Source: a virus
DNA length: 21,343 nt
Virus record (IMG/VR): IMGVR_UViG_3300029448_000525
Coordinates: 1 to 21,343 of that record
Reading direction: 5' to 3' (one strand)
Shown here: in pieces, positions 1 to 10,600 of the stretch
Position numbering within the stretch: the first letter of the stretch is position 1
How the letters are laid out: each line of letters begins with the position of its first letter
Translations under genes and position numbers: made by a program
Notes under the pieces: generated by a model
Seen by the model: the letters and a program-made list of their open reading frames with translations, nothing else
Told to the model about the DNA's origin: nothing
Databases searched by the model: none

Positions 1-615
1 ACTCCTGGACACATTGAAAATCTTAACAGAAACGCAGACCTAATGAGTATTAGATGGGCACAATATAAAGCGGATCTTGATGCTGAACTAAACAAAAATC
101 CAAACAGCACAGAAAATTCTGTAGCATCATTGTTCAATGCAACTAAATCAAATGACTTTTTAATTGGCGTAGAAAATTATGCAACTTTAGGCACAGCCAG
201 TTTTGAAACTTACAACAAATTGACTTCATCTTATAAAACAGGTAACTCAGACAACATAACAAATGTTTTAGTAAACGAAAGTAATGTGTTGTATACTGTA
301 GGTGCAAACACATTGATAAAAACAACGGGTGCTGATAAAGTAGTAGGAAATTTAAGCAAAACACAATCAACTGTACAAAATGTTGGAACATTATTAACAA
401 AAGGTACAAGTATAACCAACAATGGTATAGTGCCTGGCCTATCCAACGTTGCTAGTTTAAACAATTTAAATAATGTCACTACCACATACAAAAATGTTGT
501 TGGTGGCAAGGTTACCAGCGTGGTACAAACAGCAGAGACAATAAGTACTGTTGCAAAAACTATTAGCACAGTAGGTAAAGTTGCTAGAAGTATAGGAAAA
601 TATTTTGGATTTTAA
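1..615 (+). CDS. Phage structural protein of unknown function, 3' part (partial)
   Basis: The frame is open from the first base of the window. The residues before the ATG at 43 read TPGHIENLNRNADL, and no Shine-Dalgarno sequence precedes that ATG, so the gene very probably begins outside the window and 43 is an internal Met. The visible 204 codons are polar and rich in Asn, Thr, Ser and Val. The C-terminal third (from about residue 120 of the visible part) is a Thr/Val/Asn-rich, possibly helical repeat-like stretch ending in a basic tail, ARSIGKYFGF. I see no enzymatic motif, signal peptide or membrane segment. It lies 2 bases upstream of gp25. In T4-like marine phages this is the region of hub/spike genes such as gp5, so a hub-associated structural role is possible, but I do not recognise the family. 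Confidence 0.7.
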   Translation, partial: TPGHIENLNRNADLMSIRWAQYKADLDAELNKNPNSTENSVASLFNATKSNDFLIGVENYATLGTASFETYNKLTSSYKTGNSDNITNVLVNESNVLYTVGANTLIKTTGADKVVGNLSKTQSTVQNVGTLLTKGTSITNNGIVPGLSNVASLNNLNNVTTTYKNVVGGKVTSVVQTAETISTVAKTISTVGKVARSIGKYFGF

Positions 616-617
616 TT

Positions 618-1040
618 ATGGCATACAATAGTTCATCAGGTGGAGGTAATGACGGATACGTTCAAGGTAGAAGTACCTTTAAAGGATTTAGTTCAAGAGC
701 AGACAAAAGTAATTTTAAACTGTATGACTTTGCACTGATAAGACAGGATTTAATACATAGATTGTCAGTTAGAAAAGGCGAAAGAGTAGAGAATCCAGAA
801 TTTGGCACAATTGTATATGATGTGCTGTTTGAACCTTTAACTGACGCTGTAAAACAAGCAGTGGCAGATGATATTACAGCAAATCTCAATGCAGATCCAC
901 GTTTACAGACTGAAGAAATAGTGGTAAGTGAGTTTGAGCAAGGCATATCAGTACAGGCAACAATAAGATATGTGCCATACAATGTGGTAGAAAAACTTAC
1001 ATTTAGTTTTGATGAAAATGCCACGCTTCGTCTATCTTAA
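618..1040 (+). CDS. gp25: Baseplate wedge subunit gp25 (gpW/gp25 family, lysozyme-like fold)
   Basis: This 140-residue protein has the features of the T4 gp25 / phage P2 gpW family, which joins the baseplate wedge to the inner tail and sheath and is conserved in contractile injection systems (TssE in type VI secretion). The diagnostic part is the YDFALIRQDLIHRL segment (about residues 36-50), followed by the family signature NPEFGTIVYDVLFEPLTDAV at about residues 59-78, which carries the EP motif typical of gp25. A C-terminal beta-rich part with RYVPYNVVEKLTF follows. The length agrees with T4 gp25 (132 residues) plus a Gly/Ser-rich N-terminal extension of about 30 residues. The start at 618 lies 2 bases after the previous stop with only a weak upstream GGA, which suggests translational coupling. 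The gp6 gene follows, the usual partner in T4-like phages. The assignment is firm. Confidence 0.95.
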   Translation: MAYNSSSGGGNDGYVQGRSTFKGFSSRADKSNFKLYDFALIRQDLIHRLSVRKGERVENPEFGTIVYDVLFEPLTDAVKQAVADDITANLNADPRLQTEEIVVSEFEQGISVQATIRYVPYNVVEKLTFSFDENATLRLS

Positions 1041-1060
1041 TATACGCACTTAATATAAAC

Positions 1061-1068
1061 CATAAATA
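1061..1068 (+). promoter_or_regulatory. Putative T4-type late promoter (CATAAATA)
   Basis: CATAAATA sits in the 42-base gap between gp25 and gp6, 22 bases before the gp6 ATG from its first base. T4 late promoters have the single conserved element TATAAATA around -10, and marine T4-like phages use close variants. Transcription would start roughly at 1073-1075, giving a leader of only about 8-10 bases, and no Shine-Dalgarno precedes the ATG. I noticed only one other ATAAATA in the window, also at a gene boundary. The call rests on the motif and its location only. Confidence 0.6.
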
Positions 1069-1082
1069 TCCATACAAACAGT

Positions 1083-4000
1083 ATGGCCACAACAGATAGA
1101 CAGAACCGACTTTTAGTTGCTGAAGATTGGCGGAAAATTTACACCGCTTTTCAACAAGCAGATTTTAAATCATACGATTTTGAAACCATTAGAAGAACAA
1201 TGGTTGCTTATCTAAGGGAAAATTATCCTGACGACTTCAATGACTATATAGAATCTTCTGAATATGTTGCACTGTTAGATTTAATTGCCTATGTTGCACA
1301 AAGTCTAAGTTTTAGAGTTGATCTTAATGCTAGAGAAAACTTTTTAGAAACTGCGGAAAGAAGAAATTCAGTTTTAAGATTAGCAAGATTAATAAATTAC
1401 AACGCAAAAAGAAACAAACCTGCTACTGGTTTTTTAAAGTTTGATTCAGTATCAACAACGGAAAATGTTACAGACTCGGCAGGCACAGATTTAACTAACA
1501 CCACTGTGGTTTGGAATGATGGCACAAATGCAAATTATAGAGAACAATTTGTTAATATTTTAAATGCGGCAAATGTTTCAGGACAATTTTTTGGCAAACC
1601 TGCAGAATCAGATACCATCGGTGGAATCAAAACAGAAATATACAACACAAATTCAAACAACACAGACTTACCAATCTTTACATTTAGAAGATCAGTAAGC
1701 GGAATAGATAGAACTTTTGAAATTGTGCCTAGCACAATAGAAGCATCAGAAAACATTTATGAAAAAACACCTTTGCCTGGAGGAGGATTTTCATATGTAT
1801 ATAGAACAGATGGTGCAGGCGACACGTCAAACAACACAGGATTTTTTGTATTATTCAAACAAGGTGCTATGGCCAATACAGAGTTTACTGTTGAATCACC
1901 TACAACAAATTTTGTACAACCTGTAAACACAAATAATATTAATGATTCAGATGTATGGCTATATCAATTAGATGATTTTGGACAAGTTGAAAAATTATGG
2001 GACAAAGTTCCTAGCACAGCAGGTAACAATGCAATTTATAATTCTCTTGCAAAAAATTTAAGAGACACATATAACGTTATTACAAAAAACAACGATGCAG
2101 TTGATTTAGTTTTTGGAGATGGAAATTTTTCAAACATTCCATCAGGTACTTTTAGAAGTTATTACAGGACATCTGATAATGCTAGATATAGTATTCAACC
2201 AGGAGACATGAACGGTGTAACTTTTTCTATAAACTACAATGACAAAAACGGAGCACCACAAACTTTAACTGTATCTGCAAGTCTACAACAATCAATTTAC
2301 AATGCGGCTCCTACAGAATCTACAAATTCAATTAAAGAAAAAGCACCACAGGCTTATTATTCACAAAATAGAATGATCACAGCAGAAGATTACAATGTGG
2401 TACCTCTTTCAGCCTCACAGGAAATAATAAAAGTAAAAGCAGTGAATAGAACTGCATCAGGTATTAGTAGAGCAAAAGAAATAAATGATCCAACAGGAGC
2501 ATATTCAAATGTGTCTGTGTTTGCTGAAGACGGTGTATTATTTCGAGAAGAGACAACACCTACATTTACTTTTACATTTAATAATACAAATGATATATTA
2601 AGCACTATTAACACCAGTGTAGAAAATAAATTAAAAGAAGCAACTGCAAGACAATTTTTTTATTTAAAATACGGCACAAAAGATTTAAGCACTTTAAGTG
2701 CTAGTTGGGTGTCTACAACAACAGGAACAAATACTAACACTGGTTATTTTAACGCAGGAGGTCCTTTAGCAGTTGGTGAATATGCAACTTCTAACTTAAA
2801 ACATGCAAAAGTTGGTGCACTAATAAAATTTACTTCACCAGACACTAGAGAATTTTTAAATGGAAAACTTGTTACTTCAGGAACTGATAATGCTGAAGAT
2901 AGATCATGGGCAAAAATTTCTGCTGTTGAAGGTGATGGATCAAATGCAGGAGAAGGTAATTTAGAGTCAGGTGTAGGTCCTGTGACTTTGAATAATGTTG
3001 TACCTGCAAATGCAGTATTATCAAAAATAATTCCTGTGTTTACAACAAGTTTTACAACAGCATTAAAAAATGATTTAATTGATAGAATAAACGCTTTTGA
3101 AGAATTTGGTTTAAGATTTAACGAAGATACAGGTGAATGGATAGTAATTACAAGTGCAAATTTAAGTTCGTCTAGTGTTTTCAGTTTAACAAACGCAGGA
3201 GACACAACAGCAACTAACTTAGATGCTAGTTGGTACTTTAAATTTACAAATGACGGTAACACTTACACTGTCACTTATAGATCTTTAGCATACATATTTG
3301 AATCCGAAGGACAAAATAAATTTCATTATGATAAAACAGAAAAAATTTACGACTACACAACAGGTAGATCTGTAAAAGATTCTGTAAAAGTATTAAAAAA
3401 TAACACTATACCTGCTTCTGGATTAGGTATAGGATATCCAATAAATTGGCAAATAGTAGACACAATTGAAGAAGATGATGGATATCAAGATAACAGAAAA
3501 GTACAAGTTGGTTTCTTCGACAGTGATGATGATGGAGTTGTTGATAATCCTGAAATATTTGATATTATTGTTGACCCAGATACCACACCTGCTACAAAAT
3601 TTGTATTCTTTGAAAAGTATACAAGTTACAATAACATTGAAAGATTTAGACCTTATGCTTCAACGAATTTTGTTGTTTCGCAAAACGAAACAGACATAAC
3701 TTTACCTGGCACATACACAAATGGACAATTGTTTTATTTTTATGATTCATCTGAAGATGTAATTAAAAAATATGATTCAAGTACTGTAACATTATCAACA
3801 ACTACAGACTATAGAGCAAGGAAAGGTAGAAGTTCTATCAACTTCCAATACAAGCACAATGCAGGACAAGACACAAGAATTGACCCTAGCGTCAGCAACA
3901 TTGTAGATATTTTCATGTTAGAAAGATCTTATGACACTAGATTTAGAACTTGGTTGAGAGAAGGCGGCACTAAACCTAATGCATCTACAAGCGATCAATT

Positions 4001-4598
4001 AAGAATTTCGTATAGCGGATTTTTAAATCCATTAAAAAGTTTATCTGATCAAATTGTTTATCATCCTGTAAAATACAAAATTTTATTTGGATCTAAATCA
4101 GACAGCGAATTTCAAGCAACATTTAAAGTTGTAAAAAACACAGGAACAAATGTTTCCAACGCAGTAATTCAAACTAGAGTAATTCAAGCAATTAATGAAT
4201 TTTTTGCATTGGATAATTTTGATTTTGGAGACACATTTTACTTTACAGAATTAGCGGCATATATTCATCAACAACTAGCACCTGATTTGCTTTCAGTTGT
4301 GATTGTGCCAAATCAGTCAGGCCAAGTTTTTGGATCATTATTCCAAATATCAGGTGCTGGCGATGAAATTTTTATCAGTGGGGCCACCGTTGATGACGTT
4401 TCTATAATTGATGCTATAAGTGCCAACCAATTGGCGGCTTCTGGCACAGTTGTTACATCAACCACAGATACGACAACATCAACTTCAAGATCAACATCAG
4501 CAGTATCATCGGTGACTTCTAGCACGTCCGGAAGCGGATACACATCTTCCTCAGGAGGATCGTCATCCAGTTCGGGCAGTAGTGGGTCAGGATACTAG
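1083..4598 (+). CDS. gp6: Baseplate wedge protein gp6 (gpJ-like), enlarged
   Basis: The protein is 1171 residues, against about 660 for T4 gp6, the wedge subunit that forms the inner ring of the baseplate and connects gp25, gp53 and gp7. The N-terminus matches marine-phage gp6: a helical block at residues 15-105 (DWRKIYTAFQQADF; AYLRENYPDDFNDYIE; ALLDLIAYVAQSLSFRVDLN; LRLARLINY). A central gpJ-like element at about 418-460 includes a stretch of the form AP..Y..NR.ITAEDYN. The end is typical, with a LLSVVIVPNQSGQVFGSLFQ segment and a final hydrophobic IIDAISANQL stretch. The extra length lies in beta-rich insertions between about 460 and 1000, one of which carries an EF-hand-like loop (813-824). 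The last 50 residues or so are a Ser/Thr/Gly-rich tail ending SGSGY. The stop is 2 bases before the next gene. The identity is strong; the role of the insertions is unknown. Confidence 0.93.
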   Translation: MATTDRQNRLLVAEDWRKIYTAFQQADFKSYDFETIRRTMVAYLRENYPDDFNDYIESSEYVALLDLIAYVAQSLSFRVDLNARENFLETAERRNSVLRLARLINYNAKRNKPATGFLKFDSVSTTENVTDSAGTDLTNTTVVWNDGTNANYREQFVNILNAANVSGQFFGKPAESDTIGGIKTEIYNTNSNNTDLPIFTFRRSVSGIDRTFEIVPSTIEASENIYEKTPLPGGGFSYVYRTDGAGDTSNNTGFFVLFKQGAMANTEFTVESPTTNFVQPVNTNNINDSDVWLYQLDDFGQVEKLWDKVPSTAGNNAIYNSLAKNLRDTYNVITKNNDAVDLVFGDGNFSNIPSGTFRSYYRTSDNARYSIQPGDMNGVTFSINYNDKNGAPQTLTVSASLQQSIYNAAPTESTNSIKEKAPQAYYSQNRMITAEDYNVVPLSASQEIIKVKAVNRTASGISRAKEINDPTGAYSNVSVFAEDGVLFREETTPTFTFTFNNTNDILSTINTSVENKLKEATARQFFYLKYGTKDLSTLSASWVSTTTGTNTNTGYFNAGGPLAVGEYATSNLKHAKVGALIKFTSPDTREFLNGKLVTSGTDNAEDRSWAKISAVEGDGSNAGEGNLESGVGPVTLNNVVPANAVLSKIIPVFTTSFTTALKNDLIDRINAFEEFGLRFNEDTGEWIVITSANLSSSSVFSLTNAGDTTATNLDASWYFKFTNDGNTYTVTYRSLAYIFESEGQNKFHYDKTEKIYDYTTGRSVKDSVKVLKNNTIPASGLGIGYPINWQIVDTIEEDDGYQDNRKVQVGFFDSDDDGVVDNPEIFDIIVDPDTTPATKFVFFEKYTSYNNIERFRPYASTNFVVSQNETDITLPGTYTNGQLFYFYDSSEDVIKKYDSSTVTLSTTTDYRARKGRSSINFQYKHNAGQDTRIDPSVSNIVDIFMLERSYDTRFRTWLREGGTKPNASTSDQLRISYSGFLNPLKSLSDQIVYHPVKYKILFGSKSDSEFQATFKVVKNTGTNVSNAVIQTRVIQAINEFFALDNFDFGDTFYFTELAAYIHQQLAPDLLSVVIVPNQSGQVFGSLFQISGAGDEIFISGATVDDVSIIDAISANQLAASGTVVTSTTDTTTSTSRSTSAVSSVTSSTSGSGYTSSSGGSSSSSGSSGSGY
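3519..3554 (+). other. EF-hand-like calcium loop inside gp6
   Basis: Residues 813-824 of the gp6 homologue read DSDDDGVVDNPE. This satisfies the 12-residue EF-hand/dockerin loop pattern: acidic at 1, 3, 5 and 9, Gly at 6, a hydrophobic residue at 8 and Glu at 12. It sits in a beta-rich insertion absent from the shorter T4 protein. Calcium binding is inferred from the pattern alone. No second loop or flanking EF helices are evident, so it would be a lone DxDxDG loop as found in many extracellular proteins. Confidence 0.5.
4438..4596 (+). repeat. Low-complexity Ser/Thr/Gly tail of gp6
   Basis: The last 53 or so codons of gp6 consist mostly of Ser, Thr and Gly, with runs such as TTDTTTSTSRSTS and GGSSSSSGSSGSGY. 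The segment has no hydrophobic core and is probably a flexible linker or tail. The extreme end also carries the ribosome-binding site for the next gene, so it is constrained at the DNA level too. Confidence 0.7.
4589..4592 (+). promoter_or_regulatory. Shine-Dalgarno AGGA for the giant gene
   Basis: AGGA lies 8 bases before the ATG at 4601, inside the last codons of gp6. It supports 4601 as the true start of the giant gene and coupled translation with gp6, whose stop is 2 bases before that ATG. Confidence 0.6.
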
Positions 4599-4600
4599 CG

Positions 4601-7600
4601 ATGGCAGACAGATCTATTAATTCACAAACCAATTCTGTAACATACAAAGACAAAAACGGAACTACCATACGTAGATCTGTTGCTCATTTGCCTGCTTTTT
4701 ACAGGACAGATAGTAATGAAAGATTTTTATCTAGTACATTAGATCAATTGATCCAACCAGGACAATTAGAAAGATTAGATGGATTTGTTGGACGTGAGTA
4801 TGCTTACACAAGGAATACTGCCAAAGACAAATATCTAACCGGCACAAGCACTGATAGGAAGAATTATCAATTAGAGCCGGCAGTGACTTACACTGATAGA
4901 GACACATCATCAGTAAATCCTGAGGATCAAGTAAAATTTACAGGCACTTATGATGATTATATTAATCAAATAAAATATTTTGGTGGACTTACAGACAATC
5001 ATGATAGATTAAGCAAAGAGAAAGTTTATGCATGGAATCCTGCTATAGACTACGACAAATTAATAAATTACAGAGAATATTATTGGATGCCAGAAGGTCC
5101 AAATCCAATATTAGTAAGTGCAGTAGGTACCGGTGCTATCACTGAGATTGATGTAGTCAACAACGCCGCTGGTGCTTACAATTTTAGCACTAGGACTGGA
5201 GTAGACAATCCAACATTGACATTATACAGAGGAAACACTTACAAATTTATTGTAAATGCCGCGGGACATCCTTTCTATATAATGACCGAACCTTACAAAA
5301 CAGGTGTAGCAGTTGATGGGTCAACATCAGTAATCTACAGCACTGGAGTTACTAATAATGGTACTGATAGTGGCACAGTAGAATTTGTTATACCAACAGA
5401 TGCTCCTGACACTTTATATTATCAGTGTGGTAACCATTCAGCAATGCATGGAGTCTTAAGAATAATGACTGTGAACAGTGCAACTAATATAAACGTAGAC
5501 GATGATATTATAGGAGCAAAAAATTATACTACATCAACAGGCGTGGTTTTATCAAATGGTATGAAAGTAAAGTTTCAATCTAATGTAACTGATAAAGATA
5601 CATATGAAAGAAATGAATTTTATGTTGAAGGGGTTGGAGACAAAATAACTTTATCCGATACAGTTAATTTAATAACACCTGAATCATATGCAACTGAAAC
5701 AACTACACTATACGACAGTGTTTCCTATGACACAAGACCATATGCTAAGGCATTTTATAGACCTGAAACAAAAGATTACATCACAATTAAAAGAGATTCA
5801 TTAGATCAAAATGCTTGGTCAAGATATAATAGATGGTTTCATAAATCAGTAATAGAAGCCACTGCGACAGCAAATGGTTTTACTCCAAACCTGTTAGAAG
5901 ATGACAGAGCAAAAAGACCAATTATTGAATTTGATAGTGGACTTGTATTATATGATCACGGAAAGGTTGCGAAGAATTCAGTTGCTTTGATAGATACTGT
6001 GACCACTGATGCATTTTCAGATGTTGTAAACCAAACAGGTTACATTGTTGATGGTATATCATTACAAGATGGAATGCGTGTATTGTTTACAGCAGACACA
6101 GATTCTTTAGTTAAGAATAAAATTTTTACAGTAAATTTTGTAAATGTTGGCGACAGCACAGTTGCCAAAGTAATTTCATTAACACCCACTACAGATACAG
6201 ATCCCGGAGATAGACAAAGTGTTTTTGTTGAACTAGGCACAAACAATCAAGGTAAAACATACTATTATGATTCTGCTACAACATCTTGGATAGCAGGGCA
6301 AACAAAAACAAAAGTAAATCAGCAACCGTTGTTTGATATGTTTGATAATAATGATGTAAGTTTTTCAAACACAACAACATATCCTAACACAAGTTTTACT
6401 GGTGCTAAAGTTTTTGAATTTAAAACTAGCACAACAGCAACCACTGATACCGTTCTAGGCATCAAAGTAAAATATAAAACAATTAACAATGTTGGAGATA
6501 TTGTATTTTCATCAGATACCGCCAGCGGTAGTTTCACATACAAAAGTGGCGAAGAGTTTTTAACAAAAAGTTATGGATCTGGGCACTTACAATATACAAC
6601 ATCTTCTACAAGCACAAGTCATATTAGCGGTTGGATTGAAAGAACAAATCAAAGCAAACAAAGAGTAATTAAAACAATTGTTGTCACAGCAGATGAAAAG
6701 AAATTATTTCCAATTGATGTTTATAAAAATTCAGCCAATCTTACAGATTTAGAAGTAAATGTAGATGTTAATAATAAAAGAAAAGATTTAACAACAGATT
6801 ATACTTTATCAGATGGGACAACAAACAGATACATTAATTTTGTAAAAGAACTAGCAGTTGGTGATTTAGTTAAAATATCTACGTATTCTGCAACAAAAAA
6901 AGTTGATGGAAAAGGCATTTATGAAGTACCTGAAAATTTAGCAATCAATCCTCTTAATGAACAACTTGATGAATTTACTTTTGGTGAAATTTCTAATCAC
7001 CTAGTTGATATTGTAGAAAAAAATTCAATTGTAACAGGTTCAATGCCTGGAAGTAGTAATTTAAGAGACCTTCCCGATGTAAGAACAAAAGGCGGTACAA
7101 TTTTACAACACAGTGCTTCCTTGGCTCCTGCTGTATTCAATCTTATTGATCAAGACGCAAATGCAATAAAGGCATTAGACTATGCAAATTTAGAATATCA
7201 AAAATTTAAAGAAAGTTTTTTATCAACAAGCACAACAAAAAGTTTTGAAGGAGATGTGCCTGCTTATGTGGATGAATTGATCGAAGCACTAGCAGAAAAT
7301 AAAACATCATCATTTGCTTTTTATTATGAAGATATGGTGGGTTATGGATCAAATGTATCATTAAGAACTTACACAGTACAAGATTCCACGGAAGTTGAAT
7401 ATGCAATAGACTCTGTTCACAGTATGACATCTACTAGCAACAGGGCAGTGTACGTATATCTCAATGATGTGCAATTACTAGTTGGCGACGACTATACCTT
7501 TAGCACAACTGATGATAGTATAACCATTAAAACCTCTTTAAACGAAGGAGATATCTTAAAGATAAAAGATTATGGTGATACAACTGCAAGTTTTATTCCT

Positions 7601-10600
7601 CCAACTCCAACTAAACTTGGAATGTATCCAAAGTTTAAACCTGAATCAGTAACTGACAACACATATAGAACAAGTCAAACAGTAATTGTTGGACATGATG
7701 GATCAAGAATGATTGCCTACGGTGATTATAGAGATGATTTATTGTTAGAATTAGAAAAAAGAATTTACAATAACTGTAAGACTGCCTATGACTCTGCTTT
7801 ATTAAATTATCAAGACGTAAGGCCATCTGGCTTCGCCAGCACAGATTACACTAACACAGAAGTCAATTCAATACTGGCACCAGATTTTTATTCATGGGCA
7901 GGAAGAAACGGTGTGGAATGGCAAAATAATTCTACATATAACGGCAATGACGCCTTTACATGGAATTACAATCTTACAATTGACTCAATTAATGGTGATC
8001 CGTTACCTGGTTATTGGAGAGGCATATACAAATTATTTTATGACACTGACAGACCTCACACACACCCTTGGGAGATGTTAGGCTTTAGTGAAAAACCAAG
8101 CACTTGGGAAACTAATTATGGTCCTGCACCATATACATCAGGCAACAGTGTGCTATGGGACGACCTTGCTTCTGGATACGATAGAGATGCAAAAACAACA
8201 AACACAAGATACATTAGAACAGGATTATCAAACTATCTGCCAGTCAGTGATTCAGGAACTTTAAGAACGCCAATAGAAATAGGAATTGTTGCAGGGGATA
8301 TTACAAGAAACACAAACAGAAATTGGACTTTTGGAGACCAATCACCTAGTGAGACTGCATGGAGAAGATCTTCTTCATATCCTTATTCGGTAATGAAATT
8401 ACTTGCATTGACAAAGCCAGCAAAATTCTTTGGATTATTTTTAGACAATTCAAGACTTACTAAAAATAAATCTAACAATCTTGTTGATAAAGAAACAGAA
8501 GTAAGACAAAAACTATCAACTGCTAGATATCATTTAGAAACAGAAACAAATGCAAGTGGAGTTTTAACAAGATACACCACAGCAGGATATCAGCCTTGGG
8601 TAGTAAACTATTTGATTAAAGAAAATTTAGACCCAGCAGTTTTTTATTACGACAAGATGAAAAATTTAAATGTGCAACTTGCTTATAAACTAGGCGGATT
8701 CACAGATAAAGCAAACTTAAAGGTATTAACAGATTCAACATCACCGGCGTCCACTGGAGGATCTCAGTTTATTCCTGATGAGAACTTTAAAATATTATTT
8801 AGAACATCTAATCCTGTGAATAGTTTTGATTACTCTGGTATATTAGTAGAATTGAATACAAACATAAGTTCAGATGGATCTACTTTACAAGGAGGATACA
8901 AAGTAATAGGTTATAATTCTCTTAGACCTTTTTTCAAAGTTTTACGACCAATGATTAATGGCAATACTACAAAAATTACAGTTGGCAATAGTTCTGCAGT
9001 TGTATATAAAAATTTTACGGATAGTGTTGACACAGTAACATATGGCACAGTTTTTGAATCTCTTCAAGAAGTTGTTAATTTTATAATTGGTTATGGCAAA
9101 TATTTAGAATCACAAGGATTTGTTTTTGATAATTTTTCAAATGAAATAAAAGAAGCATTAAATTTTGACACGTCAGTAAAAGAATTTTTATATTGGTCGC
9201 AACAAGGTTGGGCGGCAGGATCGGCTATCACTTTATCTGCAGGAGCCAACGGTTTTGCAGTGAATACAGATAATAGTATTATTAGTAGACTGACAAACAA
9301 TAAGGGCGATTATTCTATTTTGGATGCAGGCGGTAGAACAATAGCAAGAAAAGATATTACAACAAAAAGAGCAGGTACCACATTTAGTTTAGGAATTAAA
9401 AACGACGAAGTAGGTGTGTTTAATGCATCAATGAACGCAGTGCAAAAAGAACATGTTTTATTATTTGATAATAAAACAGTTTTCAATGATGTAATTTTAG
9501 AACTTGCAACAGGATTCAGGCAACAAAGGTTAAAACTTGTTGGTTGGAAAACTGGAGGTTGGAATGGTGATTACTATTCTCCTGGATTTGTATTTGACGA
9601 AGCAAGGGTGTCACTTTGGTCTGCAAACACAAATTATGAGATAGGGGACACAGTTGAGTATGATGCTAAATTTTTTGTAGCAAAAAAGAATCATAACAGT
9701 GGTGCAAGTTTTGATTTTGAACAATGGCAGAAGAAAGACAACAAACCTAGACCAACTTTAATACCAAACTTCGACTATAAGATTAGTCAATTTAATGACT
9801 TTTATAACCTTGAAACTAATAATTTTGATGAAAGCCAACAAGGACTTGCACAGCATTTAATAGGTTATCAAAGTAGGCCTTATTTAGAAAATTTATTTGT
9901 TAATGACATTTCACAATACAAATTTTATCAAGGATTTATTAGAGACAAAGGTACATCCACAGCAATAGATAGATTATTAAAAGCACAATTCAATGATGAA
10001 AGTCTTTCTATAGACACATATCCAGAATGGATGATAAGAGTTGGAGAATTTGGCAACGTAGATGCACTTAAATCAGTGCAAATAAAAATGCCAGATGATA
10101 AATTTACAAACAACATACAATCTATTGAATTATTAGATGCAGGAGCCACACAACAATATACTAGATCAGCGGCGATATCTAGTGATGATTTGTATTCAAC
10201 TCCTTTAGAATACACGGCCAGCACAACTTTTGGCAGATACGATTATACCAAACAAGGATTTGATAGAGAAACTCCTCAGGTTTTAAAAAATGCAGGATGG
10301 CCAAGATTACAAGATGTTCAACACACATCGTTTGATATAAAACAACTTGAAAATCTTGATATGAACAATATTAACAATAACGATTTGGTGTGGATTGCTA
10401 AGAAGACAAACACAGATTGGGACGTCCAGAGAGTAACATCAACGAATAATACTGTAAAAACAATTCAGTCATTCAATGATGACACGCAACTTTTAATCAA
10501 CACAAATTTAAGTCATTCATTTGCAAAAGGAGAGTACATTGGAATACGTAATTCACAATTTGATGATTTGAATGGAGTTTATGAAATACAAGATGTACCT

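Noticed and set aside
43-45. ATG at 43 as the true start of the first gene
   Set aside because: The same frame is open to the left edge, and no Shine-Dalgarno precedes it, so an internal Met is more likely.
1041-1082. Terminator in the gp25-gp6 gap
   Set aside because: No GC-rich inverted repeat followed by a T-run is present; the gap holds only the late-promoter-like motif.
2744-3262. 172-codon minus-strand frame inside gp6
   Set aside because: This is antisense shadow of a gene with a clear homology-based frame; no start signal or motif is visible.
3466-3699. Second plus-strand frame within gp6
   Set aside because: It is an out-of-frame shadow with low-complexity Met/Leu/Ile content and no ribosome-binding site.
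5206-5470. A host-derived plastocyanin (petE-type auxiliary metabolic gene)
   Set aside because: The cupredoxin is a domain inside a 4300-residue structural frame, with no signal peptide and no separate start, so it is not a free electron carrier.
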